Source: Nocardia cyriacigeorgica (GTDB taxonomy: Bacteria > Actinomycetota > Actinomycetes > Mycobacteriales > Mycobacteriaceae). From it: 64,000 nt of DNA. Made by a program: the position numbers and the translations under genes. Where the stretch lies: positions 62,001 to 126,000 of the forward strand of contig NZ_JARWNX010000023.1 in NCBI RefSeq assembly GCF_029868385.1. Reading direction: 5' to 3'. The notes beneath the pieces were generated by a model, which worked only from the letters and a program-made list of their open reading frames with translations, had not been told where the DNA came from and did no database searches. Shown here one piece after another: positions 26,619-35,623 of this stretch; position 1 is the first letter of the stretch, and each line of letters opens with the position of its first letter.

Positions 26619-27622
26619 CGCGAGTTCTCCTCTCCGCGCGGCAACCAGCGGGTGACGCGGCGGCCGAGCAATTCCAGCGCCGCGGACGTAGCGAATCCGA
26701 GGACGCCGATGGTGATGATCCCGACGAATACGCCGGGATAGTCGACGATGGTGTAGGCCTGCCAGGTCCGGTAGCCGACACCGAGGCGGCCGGAGATCAT
26801 CTCGGCGGAGATGAGGCAGATCCACGCCACACCGATACCGACCGACAGCCCGCCGAAGATGCCGGGCAGTGCACCGGGGAACACGACCCGCACCAGCACA
26901 TCCCAGCGGCTGCCGCCGAGCGTGCGCACCGAGTCCTCCCACAGCGTCGGCAGCGCGCGCACCGCGTGCCGGGTGCTGACCATGATCGGAAAATATGCCG
27001 CCAGCGAGGTGATGAACACGATGCCCGCCTCGTCGTCGGGGAACAGCAGTATGGCGATCGGCACCACCGCGATGGCAGGCACCGGCCGCGCGAGTTCGGT
27101 GAGCGGCCCGAGGATATCGGCGAACAGCCGCGACCGGCCGAGCGCGATACCGCTGGCCACCCCGAGCACTGTCGCGATGGCGAACCCGGTGAGGATGCGG
27201 ATCAGCGATTGTGCGAGATCCAGATAGTAGACATCGGTGCCGAGCTGACGACCGAACGCGGTCACGATCTCGGTGACCGTCGGCAGGGTGTCGAAACGCA
27301 GCCACAGCCGGAAGTCGTTGGCCGTCAACAACTGCCAGAGCAAGACCGCGGCTACGACCGAACCGAGGCGCAGGGCGCGCGAGGACCATATCGAACCGAC
27401 ACCAGCACGTGGACGTGCGCGCTTGGTGGGGATTGCGGTGTCTGTGTCTGCGCCCGTGCCGGACTCGCCTACCGGGCCACGTGCGGTATCGGTACCTGTG
27501 CCGGATCCCTCGCCTCGGGCAGCAGCGGTGCCCGCGCTGCTGTCCGGTTCGGCATCGGTGCGGTTGCCCGTATCGATCACCTCCGCCTCGGCCGGAACCG
27601 CGTCTGTGCGGGAAGGCGTCAT
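26615..27622 (-). CDS. ABC transporter permease (SsuC/TauC type) with low-complexity N terminus
   Basis: A 335-residue permease with six predicted helices and the EAA-like coupling loop (RTLGGSRWDVLVRVVFPGALPGIFGGL), as in sulfonate, taurine and nitrate importers. The first 70 residues are unusual: an acidic, Gly/Thr/Ala/Asp-rich stretch with repeated GTGTDTA and GTGADTDTA, ahead of the first helix. Family members usually have far shorter N termini. ATG 27622 overlaps the lipoprotein stop (ATGA), which supports the full-length start. Confidence 0.9.
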   Translation of the reverse strand: MTPSRTDAVPAEAEVIDTGNRTDAEPDSSAGTAAARGEGSGTGTDTARGPVGESGTGADTDTAIPTKRARPRAGVGSIWSSRALRLGSVVAAVLLWQLLTANDFRLWLRFDTLPTVTEIVTAFGRQLGTDVYYLDLAQSLIRILTGFAIATVLGVASGIALGRSRLFADILGPLTELARPVPAIAVVPIAILLFPDDEAGIVFITSLAAYFPIMVSTRHAVRALPTLWEDSVRTLGGSRWDVLVRVVFPGALPGIFGGLSVGIGVAWICLISAEMISGRLGVGYRTWQAYTIVDYPGVFVGIITIGVLGFATSAALELLGRRVTRWLPRGEENSR

Positions 27623-28995
27623 GGCCGGACCTCCGTGACGGCCTGGTCATAGCTCACCGGCTGTGCGGCGGGGTGGGCCTGGCGGTAGCGCTGGGCGGCG
27701 GCCGGTGTGGTGAAGGGCAGGAAGGTGTCGCCGTCGCGCAGCCAGACCGCTTTGTCGGCGAACCAGCGGGTGCCCAGTTCGGTGTCGACGATGTAGGCCG
27801 AGCGCACCGCGTTGCCCTGGGCCCGCGCGGTGTTGACGGCGCGCAGCAGCGCCGTGGCGTCGGCGGCAGGCTGGGTGGTGTCCTGGCCGTCGAGCCAGAG
27901 TTCGGTCCCGGAGCCGGTGGTCTGGTTGGTGGTGTCGGCGAGGGCGCTGTCGTAATCGCGGCCGCCGCGAGCGGTGAAGGCCGACCGCAGGCGGGTGTCG
28001 TCGACGAAGCCGTCGATATCGAGTTCGGCGAAGTCACCGATCGACTTCAGGTACTGGACATCGTCTTTGAACGCACTGATCAGGCTCGGCTTGAGCGTGG
28101 TGTCGAACGAGGTGCCGCCGGGACCGTTGTACAGATACACGACCTCCTGCGGCAGCTCCGAACCCTCGGCCACGATGCGCGCCGCCTCCAGCGGTTCCCG
28201 CCACAGGAATTCGGTGGCGTCGAGTTGCGCCTGTAAGAACGCGTCGACCACCTCGGGATGTTCGGCGGTGTAGTCCTCGCGGGCCACCACCCCGTGGAAG
28301 GTCGGCACGTTCAGTTCGGCGCCGTCGTAGAGCAGCTTCGCTTTGTCCTGGAACACCAGCAGACCGGGCCAGGCCACGAACTGTGACAGCGCGCCCACCT
28401 GCCCGGACTCCAGCGCCGATGCACCCACCTGCGGTTGCTGATTGAGCACTTCGACCCCGTCGACCGGGTCGATACCCGCGCGGGTCAGCGCCTGCACCAG
28501 CGTGCCGTGCCCGGCCGAACCCACACTGGCCGACACCTTCTGCCCCGCCAGATCGGTCAGCTCATCGGCCGTCGAATCCGGTGCGACGACCACCATGTTC
28601 AACGCGCCCTTCGGGTTGTACCCGGTGACGGAGATGAACTCGGTGCGCGAGCGTTCATTGGCCTGCGTGCGCGACCCGTTGATCAGCAACGGGTAATCGC
28701 CCATCGAACCGATATCGATCTTCTCCGCCACCATCTGCGCGGTGATCGGCGCACCGGTGTCGTAGTCCTGCCATTCCACCTCGTACTTCGCGCCACCACC
28801 ATCGGTGATCTGCTGTAGCCGCTGTTCCAGATAGCCCTGGGCGCGCAGCAGAGTGCCGGCGGTGACGGTGTTGATGGTCTTGGACTGGTATCCGATGACG
28901 ACCTTGACGGTGTCGCCGGAGCCCGCATCCTCGAGGGAGCATCCGGTGAGTGCCAGTGCGGCGGCGACGGCGGCCAGGCGTTTCCAATGTTTCAT
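27619..28995 (-). CDS. substrate-binding lipoprotein with extra C-terminal domain
   Basis: A 458-residue binding protein. The signal ends in the lipobox LALTGC, so it is a lipoprotein on the outer face. The body follows the SsuA/TauA/NrtA pattern (KVVIGYQSKTINTVTAGTLLRA, QMVAEKIDIGSMGDYPLLI, GQKVSASVGSAGHGTLVQAL, EVLNQQPQVGASALESGQV). It is longer than the usual 320-350 residues: the last 80 (from about RSAYIVDTELGTRWFADKAV) recall the small NosL-like fold, a resemblance only. ATG 28995 has GAGG upstream. The ligand could be a sulfonate or another oxyanion or organosulfur compound. Confidence 0.85.
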   Translation of the reverse strand: MKHWKRLAAVAAALALTGCSLEDAGSGDTVKVVIGYQSKTINTVTAGTLLRAQGYLEQRLQQITDGGGAKYEVEWQDYDTGAPITAQMVAEKIDIGSMGDYPLLINGSRTQANERSRTEFISVTGYNPKGALNMVVVAPDSTADELTDLAGQKVSASVGSAGHGTLVQALTRAGIDPVDGVEVLNQQPQVGASALESGQVGALSQFVAWPGLLVFQDKAKLLYDGAELNVPTFHGVVAREDYTAEHPEVVDAFLQAQLDATEFLWREPLEAARIVAEGSELPQEVVYLYNGPGGTSFDTTLKPSLISAFKDDVQYLKSIGDFAELDIDGFVDDTRLRSAFTARGGRDYDSALADTTNQTTGSGTELWLDGQDTTQPAADATALLRAVNTARAQGNAVRSAYIVDTELGTRWFADKAVWLRDGDTFLPFTTPAAAQRYRQAHPAAQPVSYDQAVTEVRP

Positions 28996-29003
28996 GATGT
29001 GAA

Positions 29004-29231
29004 CTACCTCAGGAGATAGGGCATGTTGACGGTGACGGCGCCGGTAGGGCAGCGCGCGGCGCAGGGGCCGCAGTACCAGCACTCGTCGACATGCATGAAG
29101 GCTTTGCCGTTGTCGGGATTGATGGCAAGGGAGTCGAGCGGACAGATCTCGACGCACAGCGTGCAACCCTGGATGCACAGCGATTCGTCGATGGTCACGG
29201 GGATGTCGGTGCGCTGGTTCGCCAGAGCCAT
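29004..29231 (-). CDS. 2x[4Fe-4S] ferredoxin, AprB-like
   Basis: A 75-residue protein with two complete 4Fe-4S motifs: C-x3-C-x2-C-x3-CP (CIQGCTLCVEICPLDS) and C-x2-C-x2-C-x3-CP (CWYCGPCAARCPTGAV). The spacing and the HVDECWYCGPCAARCPTGA stretch resemble the beta subunit of adenylylsulfate reductase. It is encoded directly next to the GntR stop with no gap and just before the binding-protein gene. It likely passes electrons to or from the AprA-like flavoprotein at the operon end. Confidence 0.92.
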   Translation of the reverse strand: MALANQRTDIPVTIDESLCIQGCTLCVEICPLDSLAINPDNGKAFMHVDECWYCGPCAARCPTGAVTVNMPYLLR

Positions 29232-30005
29232 CTAGAGGACCTTCCATTCGGGGATGCTGCGGGACAGGCTGCCGCGCATGGTGATTCGGTCGCCGCGCAT
29301 GCGGATGTACTCGAGGTCGACCGGGGTGCCGTCCTCGAGGCGGGTGAGGCGTTCGAGCATCAGCAGTGCGGCGCCGTCGGGAGTGTCGAGGGTGGAGGCG
29401 GTGTGCGCGTCGGCGGAGACGGCTTCGACCGCGAGATCGGCCGATCCCAGCGATTGCCCGGTGATCTGTTCGAGCAGAACGAAGATATCGGTGCGTTCCA
29501 GATCGTGGCCGAGGACTTCGGCGCCGATCTCGGGCGCGAGGTAGGTGAGGTCGAGGCTCAGTGGCAGATCCGCGAGATAACGCAGGCGTTCGATGTAGAC
29601 CACCTGTGCACCCGGTGCGAGCGCCAAGCGGCGCGCCACGGCGGGCGGTGCGCTGATCGGGGTCGCGGCCCGGACCTCGTTGCGGACGACGCCGTGGCCT
29701 TTCAACGTTTCCTGCAACCCGAGCAGGGTGTCGAGCCCGTGGTCGAACTTGCGGGCGGCCACCTTGGTGCCGACCTTGGGGATGCGGGCGATCAGCCCTT
29801 CGTCCCTGAGCAGCGCGAGGGCTTCGCGCACGGTATTGCGGGAGGCCTGATGTTCGGCCGCGAGATCGTGCTCACCGGGCAGCGTATCGGTGAATGCGCC
29901 GGTGTGGATCTGCTGGCGCAGGATATCGGCGACCCGGCGCGCATGGTCGGCCCGCAGCCGCCGCACCGGGGCGGGCGCCTCCACATTTTTGTCGCTGACC
30001 TGCAT
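29232..30005 (-). CDS. GntR-family regulator with UTRA domain
   Basis: A 257-residue regulator: winged helix at about residues 20-85 (ADILRQQIHTGAFTDTLPGE, ASRNTVREALALLRDEGLI) and a UTRA effector domain (VVYIERLRYLADLPLSLDLTYLAPEIG, LERLTRLEDGTPVDLEYIRMRGD) of the HutC subfamily. Its TAG is immediately followed by the ferredoxin ATG, so it is the first gene of the six-gene operon and probably controls it according to the imported compound. The ligand is unknown. Confidence 0.9.
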   Translation of the reverse strand: MQVSDKNVEAPAPVRRLRADHARRVADILRQQIHTGAFTDTLPGEHDLAAEHQASRNTVREALALLRDEGLIARIPKVGTKVAARKFDHGLDTLLGLQETLKGHGVVRNEVRAATPISAPPAVARRLALAPGAQVVYIERLRYLADLPLSLDLTYLAPEIGAEVLGHDLERTDIFVLLEQITGQSLGSADLAVEAVSADAHTASTLDTPDGAALLMLERLTRLEDGTPVDLEYIRMRGDRITMRGSLSRSIPEWKVL

Positions 30006-30166
30006 GGACAGCGACGATAGCGGCGATTTCGGGCGATCGATTCCGGCTGCCGGACGGGCTCGGATCGGGCTCGGCTATTGCGCCGGGTACGCCCACGTCA
30101 CGACCTGCGCAAACGAGTTCGGCGCCGCCCATTGCGCCACTTTCGCCGCGTGAACGAAGGTTCTGA

Positions 30167-30799
30167 TCACGCCGATTCCAATGAACGGGCCGCCACACCG
30201 CCGGGGTCCAGACCCAGCAACGCTGCCTGCACCTGGCGTAGCCGGTCGACGTCGCTGCGCAGGCCGGTGACGTTGTCGCTGTAGAGGAAGGCCTCGCCGA
30301 GACGGACCAGGGTGTAGGCGAGCAACGACCGCTCCAGCGGGGGGTGATAGTCGTCCTGTTCCTCGGTGCGTGCGATGAGCGCGTCGACGGCCGCCACCAC
30401 CCGCGGCTGCACGGGGCCGTCGCCGGTGGTGAGGATGCGCAGGCCGTTGATGGGCTCGTTCTCGAAGTACCGCCGGAACGGCTCATTGCCCGCCATCCAG
30501 CGGTTCACCCGATACAGCACGTCGAGGATGCGCTGGGCGCCGGTGGCGCGGCGCCGGGCATCGGCGCGATCGATCAGGTTCTCGAATTCACCGGCGAGTA
30601 CCGCGCCGAGGACACCGTCACGCGAGCCGAACCAGCGATACACCGATGCGCGACTGAGCCGCAGCTTCGCCGCGATCGCCTGCACATCCACTCGTTCACC
30701 GGCCAGGAAGGCCACCCGCGCCAGCTCGACGACCTCTTCCCGGGTCGCGGAGGCCGGACGCCCTGGTGGGCGGGGTGCGGTAGGCTCATCGCTGGTCAC
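30167..30799 (-). CDS. TetR family regulator
   Basis: A TetR protein of about 210 residues with the helix-turn-helix VDVQAIAAKLRLSRASVYRW followed by FGSRDGVLGAVL. The start is uncertain: ATG 30814 lies inside a palindrome that looks like the operator, so GTG 30799 is more plausible, though no binding site precedes it and the message may be leaderless. It follows the acyl-CoA dehydrogenase gene on the same strand but is separated by the operator, so it probably regulates itself and perhaps a fatty-acid gene elsewhere. Confidence 0.8.
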   Translation of the reverse strand: MTSDEPTAPRPPGRPASATREEVVELARVAFLAGERVDVQAIAAKLRLSRASVYRWFGSRDGVLGAVLAGEFENLIDRADARRRATGAQRILDVLYRVNRWMAGNEPFRRYFENEPINGLRILTTGDGPVQPRVVAAVDALIARTEEQDDYHPPLERSLLAYTLVRLGEAFLYSDNVTGLRSDVDRLRQVQAALLGLDPGGVAARSLESA

Positions 30800-30807
30800 C
30801 CACAAAT

Positions 30808-30831
30808 GATACATCTATATGGATGTGTATC
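30808..30831. promoter_or_regulatory. candidate operator GATAC-N14-GTATC
   Basis: GATACATC (30808-30815) faces GATGTGTATC (30822-30831), an inverted repeat with one inserted base, in an AT-rich patch directly upstream of the TetR gene. It likely serves autoregulation. The same GATAC/GTATC half-sites recur upstream of another TetR gene at 53327-53359. Confidence 0.5.
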
Positions 30832-30842
30832 TAATAGTGGTG

Positions 30843-32636
30843 TCAGAACCAGGCGTCCCGCATCTGCACCGTTGTGGTGTCGCGGGCGGCCAGCAGATCG
30901 AGTTGCGGTGCGGTGCGGGGGAGTTCGAAGCGGAAGAAGTAGCGGGCCGCATGACGTTTGCCCTCGTAGAAATCGCCCTGCTCACCGTCGGCGGCGAGCA
31001 TCTGCTGTAACCAGATCCAGGCGAGGGTGATGTGCCCGAAGGCTTCCAGATAGACCGAACTGTTGGCGAGAGCGGCCTCGATGTCACCATCGGCGAACAG
31101 GCCAGCGGTCACCTCGACCAGGCGCTGCCAGGATGATTCGAGCCGGGCGGCCAGTTCGGCGGCCTTACCGCCCTTCGTGCGAGCGTCGGCGATGGTGGCT
31201 CGAATTCGTTCGTCGAGTGCGCGCAGACTGGCCCCGCCGTGCTGGGTGACCTTGCGGCCCAGCAGATCGAGCCCCTGGATACCGTGCGTGCCTTCGTGAA
31301 TCGGATTGAGCCGGTTGTCGCGGTAATGCTGTTCGACGTTGTATTCGCGGGTGTAGCCGTAACCACCGAGCACCTGGATGGCGAGACTGTTGGCCTCCAG
31401 GCACCACTGGGCGGGCCAGCTCTTGGCGATGGGCGTGAGGATGTCGAGCAGCAGCGCCACCGCGCGCCGGTCGTCCTCGGAAGCGGCGGTGCGGTGCTCG
31501 TCCACCAGCCGTGCGCAGTACAGCACCAGGGCCAGTGCGCCTTCGGCGTAGGCCTTCTGCGCCAGCAGCATTCGCTTGACGTCGGCGTGCTCGACGATGG
31601 GCCGCTGCGGTGAAGTGGGATCACCTGCGCCCTTGGTGCGGCCCTGAGCGCGAGTGCGCGCGTACTCCAGCGATTCGAGGTATCCGGTGTACCCGAGGGC
31701 GGTGGCGACCAGCCCGACGCCGATGCGTGCCTCGTTCATCATCGTGAACATGTAGGGCAGCCCGCGATGCGCTTCACCGACGAGATAGCCCACCGCACCC
31801 GCCTCGCCGCCGGGCATCCATTTGCCCTCGCCGAAATTCAGCACCGTGTTCACCGTGCCGCGATAACCCATCTTGTGGTTGAGCCCGGCCAGCGCGACGT
31901 CGTTGCGCTCACCGAGCGAACCGTCCTCGCCGACGAGGAACCGCGGCACGACGAACAGCGAGATCCCCTTGGTGCCCGCTGGCCCGCCGGGGATCTTGGC
32001 CAGCACCAGATGCACGATGTTCTCGCCGAGTTCGTGATCGCCGCCGGAGATCCACATCTTCGTACCGAAGATCCGGTAGGTGCCGTCCGGTTGGGGCTGC
32101 GCGCGGGTGACGATATCGGCCAGTGACGAACCGGCCTGCGGCTCCGACAGGCACATGGTGCCGAAGAACCGGCCCTCGATCATGGGCCGCACGAACCGAT
32201 CGATGTGCTCGCGACCGTGGGTGAGCAGCAGATTCGCATTCGCCATGGTCAGGAACGGATAACCGGACGTGCCGGGGTTGGCGGCCTGGAACCAGGCGAA
32301 ACTCGCCTGCGCGACGGTCGCGGGCAGCTGCGATCCGCCGAGTTCGTAGTCCATCGCCGCACCGGGCAGCCCGGCCTCGGCGAAGGCGCGCAACGCGGTC
32401 TCCACCTCGGGGATGAGGGTGACGCGCTCACCGTCGAAGGTCGGCTCGTTGGCGTCGCCGAGCTTGTTGTGCGAGGCGAAATACCTGGTCGCCAGCTGTT
32501 CACTCAGCTCGAGGACGGCGTCGAAGGTCTCCCTGGAATGCTCGGCGAACCGTTTCCGCTCGGTGAGTCGCTCGACGTCGAGCCATTCGTAGAGCAGGAA
32601 GTCGAGATCACGCCGAGACAGGAGAGTGGACCGCAT
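30843..32636 (-). CDS. acyl-CoA dehydrogenase, DmdC-like long form
   Basis: A 597-residue flavoenzyme of the long acyl-CoA dehydrogenase subgroup that includes 3-methylmercaptopropionyl-CoA dehydrogenase. It has an N-terminal helical extension (DLDFLLYEWLDVERL), the flavin-binding TMCLSEPQAGSSLADIVTRA and KMWISGGDHEL, the catalytic Glu in HEGTHGIQGLDLLG and an extra C-terminal helical domain. ATG 32636 has GAAGGGA seven bases upstream. Whether its substrate is a thioether or an ordinary fatty acyl-CoA cannot be read. A GGTACA/TGTACC palindrome precedes it. Confidence 0.88.
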   Translation of the reverse strand: MRSTLLSRRDLDFLLYEWLDVERLTERKRFAEHSRETFDAVLELSEQLATRYFASHNKLGDANEPTFDGERVTLIPEVETALRAFAEAGLPGAAMDYELGGSQLPATVAQASFAWFQAANPGTSGYPFLTMANANLLLTHGREHIDRFVRPMIEGRFFGTMCLSEPQAGSSLADIVTRAQPQPDGTYRIFGTKMWISGGDHELGENIVHLVLAKIPGGPAGTKGISLFVVPRFLVGEDGSLGERNDVALAGLNHKMGYRGTVNTVLNFGEGKWMPGGEAGAVGYLVGEAHRGLPYMFTMMNEARIGVGLVATALGYTGYLESLEYARTRAQGRTKGAGDPTSPQRPIVEHADVKRMLLAQKAYAEGALALVLYCARLVDEHRTAASEDDRRAVALLLDILTPIAKSWPAQWCLEANSLAIQVLGGYGYTREYNVEQHYRDNRLNPIHEGTHGIQGLDLLGRKVTQHGGASLRALDERIRATIADARTKGGKAAELAARLESSWQRLVEVTAGLFADGDIEAALANSSVYLEAFGHITLAWIWLQQMLAADGEQGDFYEGKRHAARYFFRFELPRTAPQLDLLAARDTTTVQMRDAWF

Positions 32637-32649
32637 CGAACATCCCTTC

Positions 32650-32673
32650 GGTACAAGTTGCCTCCTGTGTACC
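32650..32673. promoter_or_regulatory. palindrome GGTACA-N12-TGTACC before acyl-CoA dehydrogenase
   Basis: GGTACA (32650-32655) and TGTACC (32668-32673) form an inverted repeat 14 bases upstream of the acyl-CoA dehydrogenase start. The same half-sites in opposite order make the palindrome at 36566-36582. A regulator site is likely; the protein is not known. Confidence 0.4.
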
Positions 32674-32849
32674 ATACTCCGACGCGGTGACGCGCGGCCG
32701 GTCGCGATGGCCGACCGCCGCCGCCCGCCGGATGCGGTGCGGGTCGAGTTTCTGCCGGAACTCCCTACGGTGGGTCGGTGGTCGGCAGCATCGGTGTTTC
32801 TCGCCCGACGATAGGCGGTACGGCCCGGCTACGCGGGATCTTTGCGGTG

Positions 32850-34682
32850 TCAGTCCATGCCAGCCAGTAGGGCGAGCACCGTCGACGCCATCGCGGCCGG
32901 ATCGCCGTCGGCCGGGCGCAGTACCAATCCTGGTGTGAGCGGATGCTCGTACGGGGCGTCGACGCCGGTGAAATCGCGTATCTCGCCCGCGCGGGCCTTC
33001 GCGTACATGCCCTTCGGGTCGCGCGATTCGCAGACATCCAGCGGTGTATCCACGAACACCTCGAGGAACGGGATGCCCGCGGCCTCGTGCACCGCTCGGG
33101 CCTTGTCCCGGTCGGCGCGGTACGGGCTGATGAGCGAGACGATGGCCACCACACCGGCCTCGGCGAAGAGCCGGGCGACCTCGCCGACGCGGCGGATGTT
33201 CTCCACCCGATCGGCGGCGGAGAACCCGAGGCCGGCGTTGAGGCCGTGGCGCAGATTGTCACCGTCGAGCAGGAAGGCGGGTCGCCCGGAGGCGACCAAC
33301 CGACGCTCCAGCTCCACCGCCACCGTGGATTTGCCCGATCCGGACAGCCCGGTCAACCAGACCGTCATCCCGCGGGTCGCGCGCTCCTCGCGGCCGACGG
33401 CGGTGGAATGCCACACCACCCGCGAGGACGGCAGGCTCGGTCCGGTGATCATGCCCGCGCCGACGGTATCGCCGGTGGAGTCGTCGACCAGGAGGAAACT
33501 GCCGGTCGAGCGGTTGCGGCGGTAGGGGTCGAACAGCAGCGGTTGCCGGGTGCGCAGCTGAACGCGGCCGATCTCGTTGAGCGACAACGTGGTCGCGTAC
33601 TCATCGCGGTGCAGTGTGTTCACATCGAGGCGGTAGTCGAGCGAACGGACCTCGACCGGGCTGGAGCGGGTGGTGTGTCGGATCGTGTACGTCGCGCCCG
33701 CGGTGAGGGTGGCGTCGTCGGCGAACCAGCACACCATGGCGTCGAGATCACGCCCGGTGTGCGGGCGGTTCGCGGGACGGCAGAGCAGGTCGCCGCGCGA
33801 GACGTCGAGTTCATCGGCCAGCTGCACCGTCACCGCCTGGGGCGGGAACGCTTGCTCGATGGGGACTCCGCCCGGTCCGAAGATGGACCGGACCGTGGTC
33901 GTCAGACCCGACGGCAGCACCGTCACCTCGTCGCCGGGTTTGAAGACACCACCGGCGACGGTTCCGGCGTAGCCGCGGAAATCCGGTGTGTGACTTCGGA
34001 TCACATACTGCACCGGCAGGCGCGCATCGATGAGATTACGGTCGGAGGCGATATGCACCTCTTCGAGATGGTGCAGCAGCGGTGTGCCCTCGTACCAGGG
34101 CATGGAGCTGCCACGGTGCACGATATTGTCCCCGTGCAGCGCCGACATCGGTACGAACGTCAGGTCCGAGACGTCGAGCTTGGCGGCGAATCCGGCGAAT
34201 TCCTCCCGAATCTCGGTGAACCGCTCCTGCGACCAGTCGACCAGATCCATCTTGTTCACGCACAGCACCAGGTGGGGGATGCCGAGCAGACCGGCGAGGA
34301 AGGCGTGCCGCCGGGTCTGTTCGACCACGCCCTTGCGCGCGTCGACCAGCACCAGCGCGAGATCGGCGGTGGAGGCGCCGGTGACCATGTTGCGGGTGTA
34401 CTGGATGTGGCCTGGCGTATCGGCGATGATGAATTTTCGGCGCGGCGTGGCGAAATAACGGTGCGCCACATCGATGGTGATGCCTTGTTCCCGCTCGGCG
34501 CGCAGGCCGTCGGTGAGCAGCGCGAGGTTCGGATAGTCCTCCCCACGATCGCGGCTGGTGCGTTCCACCGCGTCGAGCTGATCGGTGAACAAGGTCTTGG
34601 AATCGAACAGCAGACGCCCGATCAGCGTCGATTTACCGTCGTCGACGCTGCCTGCGGTCGCGAGGCGCAGCAATGTGCTCAT
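32850..34682 (-). CDS. cysNC: bifunctional sulfate adenylyltransferase subunit 1 / APS kinase
   Basis: A 610-residue fusion. Residues 1 to about 430 are the CysN GTPase (P-loop [10 protein letters not shown] at 11-20, switch DTPGH, NKMDL), which drives ATP sulfurylase. The last 170 residues are APS kinase (GLSGSGKST near 440, [27 protein letters not shown]), making PAPS. Fusion of the two is common in mycobacteria and relatives. The start shares one base with the cysD stop (TGATG), so CysD and CysNC are made together. With the sulfotransferase operon next door the PAPS may be used for sulfation as well as assimilation. Confidence 0.96.
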   Translation of the reverse strand: MSTLLRLATAGSVDDGKSTLIGRLLFDSKTLFTDQLDAVERTSRDRGEDYPNLALLTDGLRAEREQGITIDVAHRYFATPRRKFIIADTPGHIQYTRNMVTGASTADLALVLVDARKGVVEQTRRHAFLAGLLGIPHLVLCVNKMDLVDWSQERFTEIREEFAGFAAKLDVSDLTFVPMSALHGDNIVHRGSSMPWYEGTPLLHHLEEVHIASDRNLIDARLPVQYVIRSHTPDFRGYAGTVAGGVFKPGDEVTVLPSGLTTTVRSIFGPGGVPIEQAFPPQAVTVQLADELDVSRGDLLCRPANRPHTGRDLDAMVCWFADDATLTAGATYTIRHTTRSSPVEVRSLDYRLDVNTLHRDEYATTLSLNEIGRVQLRTRQPLLFDPYRRNRSTGSFLLVDDSTGDTVGAGMITGPSLPSSRVVWHSTAVGREERATRGMTVWLTGLSGSGKSTVAVELERRLVASGRPAFLLDGDNLRHGLNAGLGFSAADRVENIRRVGEVARLFAEAGVVAIVSLISPYRADRDKARAVHEAAGIPFLEVFVDTPLDVCESRDPKGMYAKARAGEIRDFTGVDAPYEHPLTPGLVLRPADGDPAAMASTVLALLAGMD

Positions 34683-35614
34683 CAGAAGTAGCCTTCTCGT
34701 TTGCGGTCTTCCATCCCGGCCTCGGAAATGCGGTCGTCGGCGCGGGTCGCGCCGCGTTCGGTGACCCGGGCCGCGGCGACCTCGGCCACCACCTCGGCGG
34801 GGGAGGCGGCAGGGGATTCGACACAGCCGGTGCAGGTGGCGTCGCCGACGGTGCGGAACCGCACCGTCGACTCATAAGGCGTCTCACCGTCCAGCAGGTG
34901 TAGAAAGCGGGTGTGCGCCAACAGCATTCCGTCGCGCTGGACCACGGGCCTGCGGTGGGCGTAATAGAGCGGTGGCAGTTCGATGTCCTCGGCGGCGATA
35001 TAGCTCCAGATATCGAGTTCGGTCCAATTCGACAGCGGGAACACCCGGATGTGCTCGCCGGGTCGATGGCTGCCGTTGTAGAGGTTCCACAGCTCGGGGC
35101 GCTGCCTGCGTGGATCCCACTGTCCGTATTCGTCGCGGAAGCTGAACACCCGCTCCTTGGCGCGGGCTTTCTCCTCGTCGCGGCGGGCGCCGCCGAATAC
35201 CGCGTCGAAACGTCCCTCGCGGATGCTACGGAGCAGGGTGGCGGTCTGGAGCCGGTTGCGGGTGGCGCGTGGGCCGCTGTCCTCGGTGACGCGTCCGGCG
35301 TCGATATCGTCCTGCACCCGCCCGACGATCATCCGCAGTCCCAGCCGCCGCACGGTGCGATCGCGGAACTCGATCACCTCGTCGAAATTGTGTCCGGTGT
35401 CGATATGCAACACCGGGAACGGTAGGGGAGCGGGCCAAAATGATTTGGCCGCGAGGTGCAGCATCACCACCGAATCCTTGCCGCCGGAGAACAGCAGCAC
35501 CGGACGTTCGAAAGTCGCTGCGACTTCACGGAATATATGTGCCGACTCGGCCTCGAGCGCGTCCAGATGGGGAAGCTCGTAGGTGTTCGCCGTCGACTTC
35601 GCGTACTGGCTCAC
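34682..35614 (-). CDS. cysD: sulfate adenylyltransferase subunit 2
   Basis: A 310-residue enzyme of the PP-loop ATP-pyrophosphatase fold: [22 protein letters not shown] near residue 40 is the ATP-binding loop, followed by [16 protein letters not shown] and [31 protein letters not shown]. It forms APS from sulfate and ATP with CysN. It begins with GTG 35614, nine bases after the IclR stop, with no clear binding site, so coupling to the IclR gene is likely. A KstR-like box lies just upstream. Confidence 0.96.
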   Translation of the reverse strand: MSQYAKSTANTYELPHLDALEAESAHIFREVAATFERPVLLFSGGKDSVVMLHLAAKSFWPAPLPFPVLHIDTGHNFDEVIEFRDRTVRRLGLRMIVGRVQDDIDAGRVTEDSGPRATRNRLQTATLLRSIREGRFDAVFGGARRDEEKARAKERVFSFRDEYGQWDPRRQRPELWNLYNGSHRPGEHIRVFPLSNWTELDIWSYIAAEDIELPPLYYAHRRPVVQRDGMLLAHTRFLHLLDGETPYESTVRFRTVGDATCTGCVESPAASPAEVVAEVAAARVTERGATRADDRISEAGMEDRKREGYF

Positions 35615-35623
35615 ACTGCAAAA

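Noticed and set aside
25881-27650. 589-residue fused permease-ATPase
   Set aside because: The N-terminal part is an out-of-frame shadow of the permease; the ATPase starts at ATG 26618.
27619-29247. 542-residue form of the binding protein
   Set aside because: The extra N terminus is an out-of-frame reading of the ferredoxin gene; the lipoprotein signal starts at 28995.
32943-34691. 582-codon plus-strand frame opposite cysNC
   Set aside because: cysNC has complete GTPase and kinase motifs; the opposite frame is His/Gly/Arg-rich without domain.
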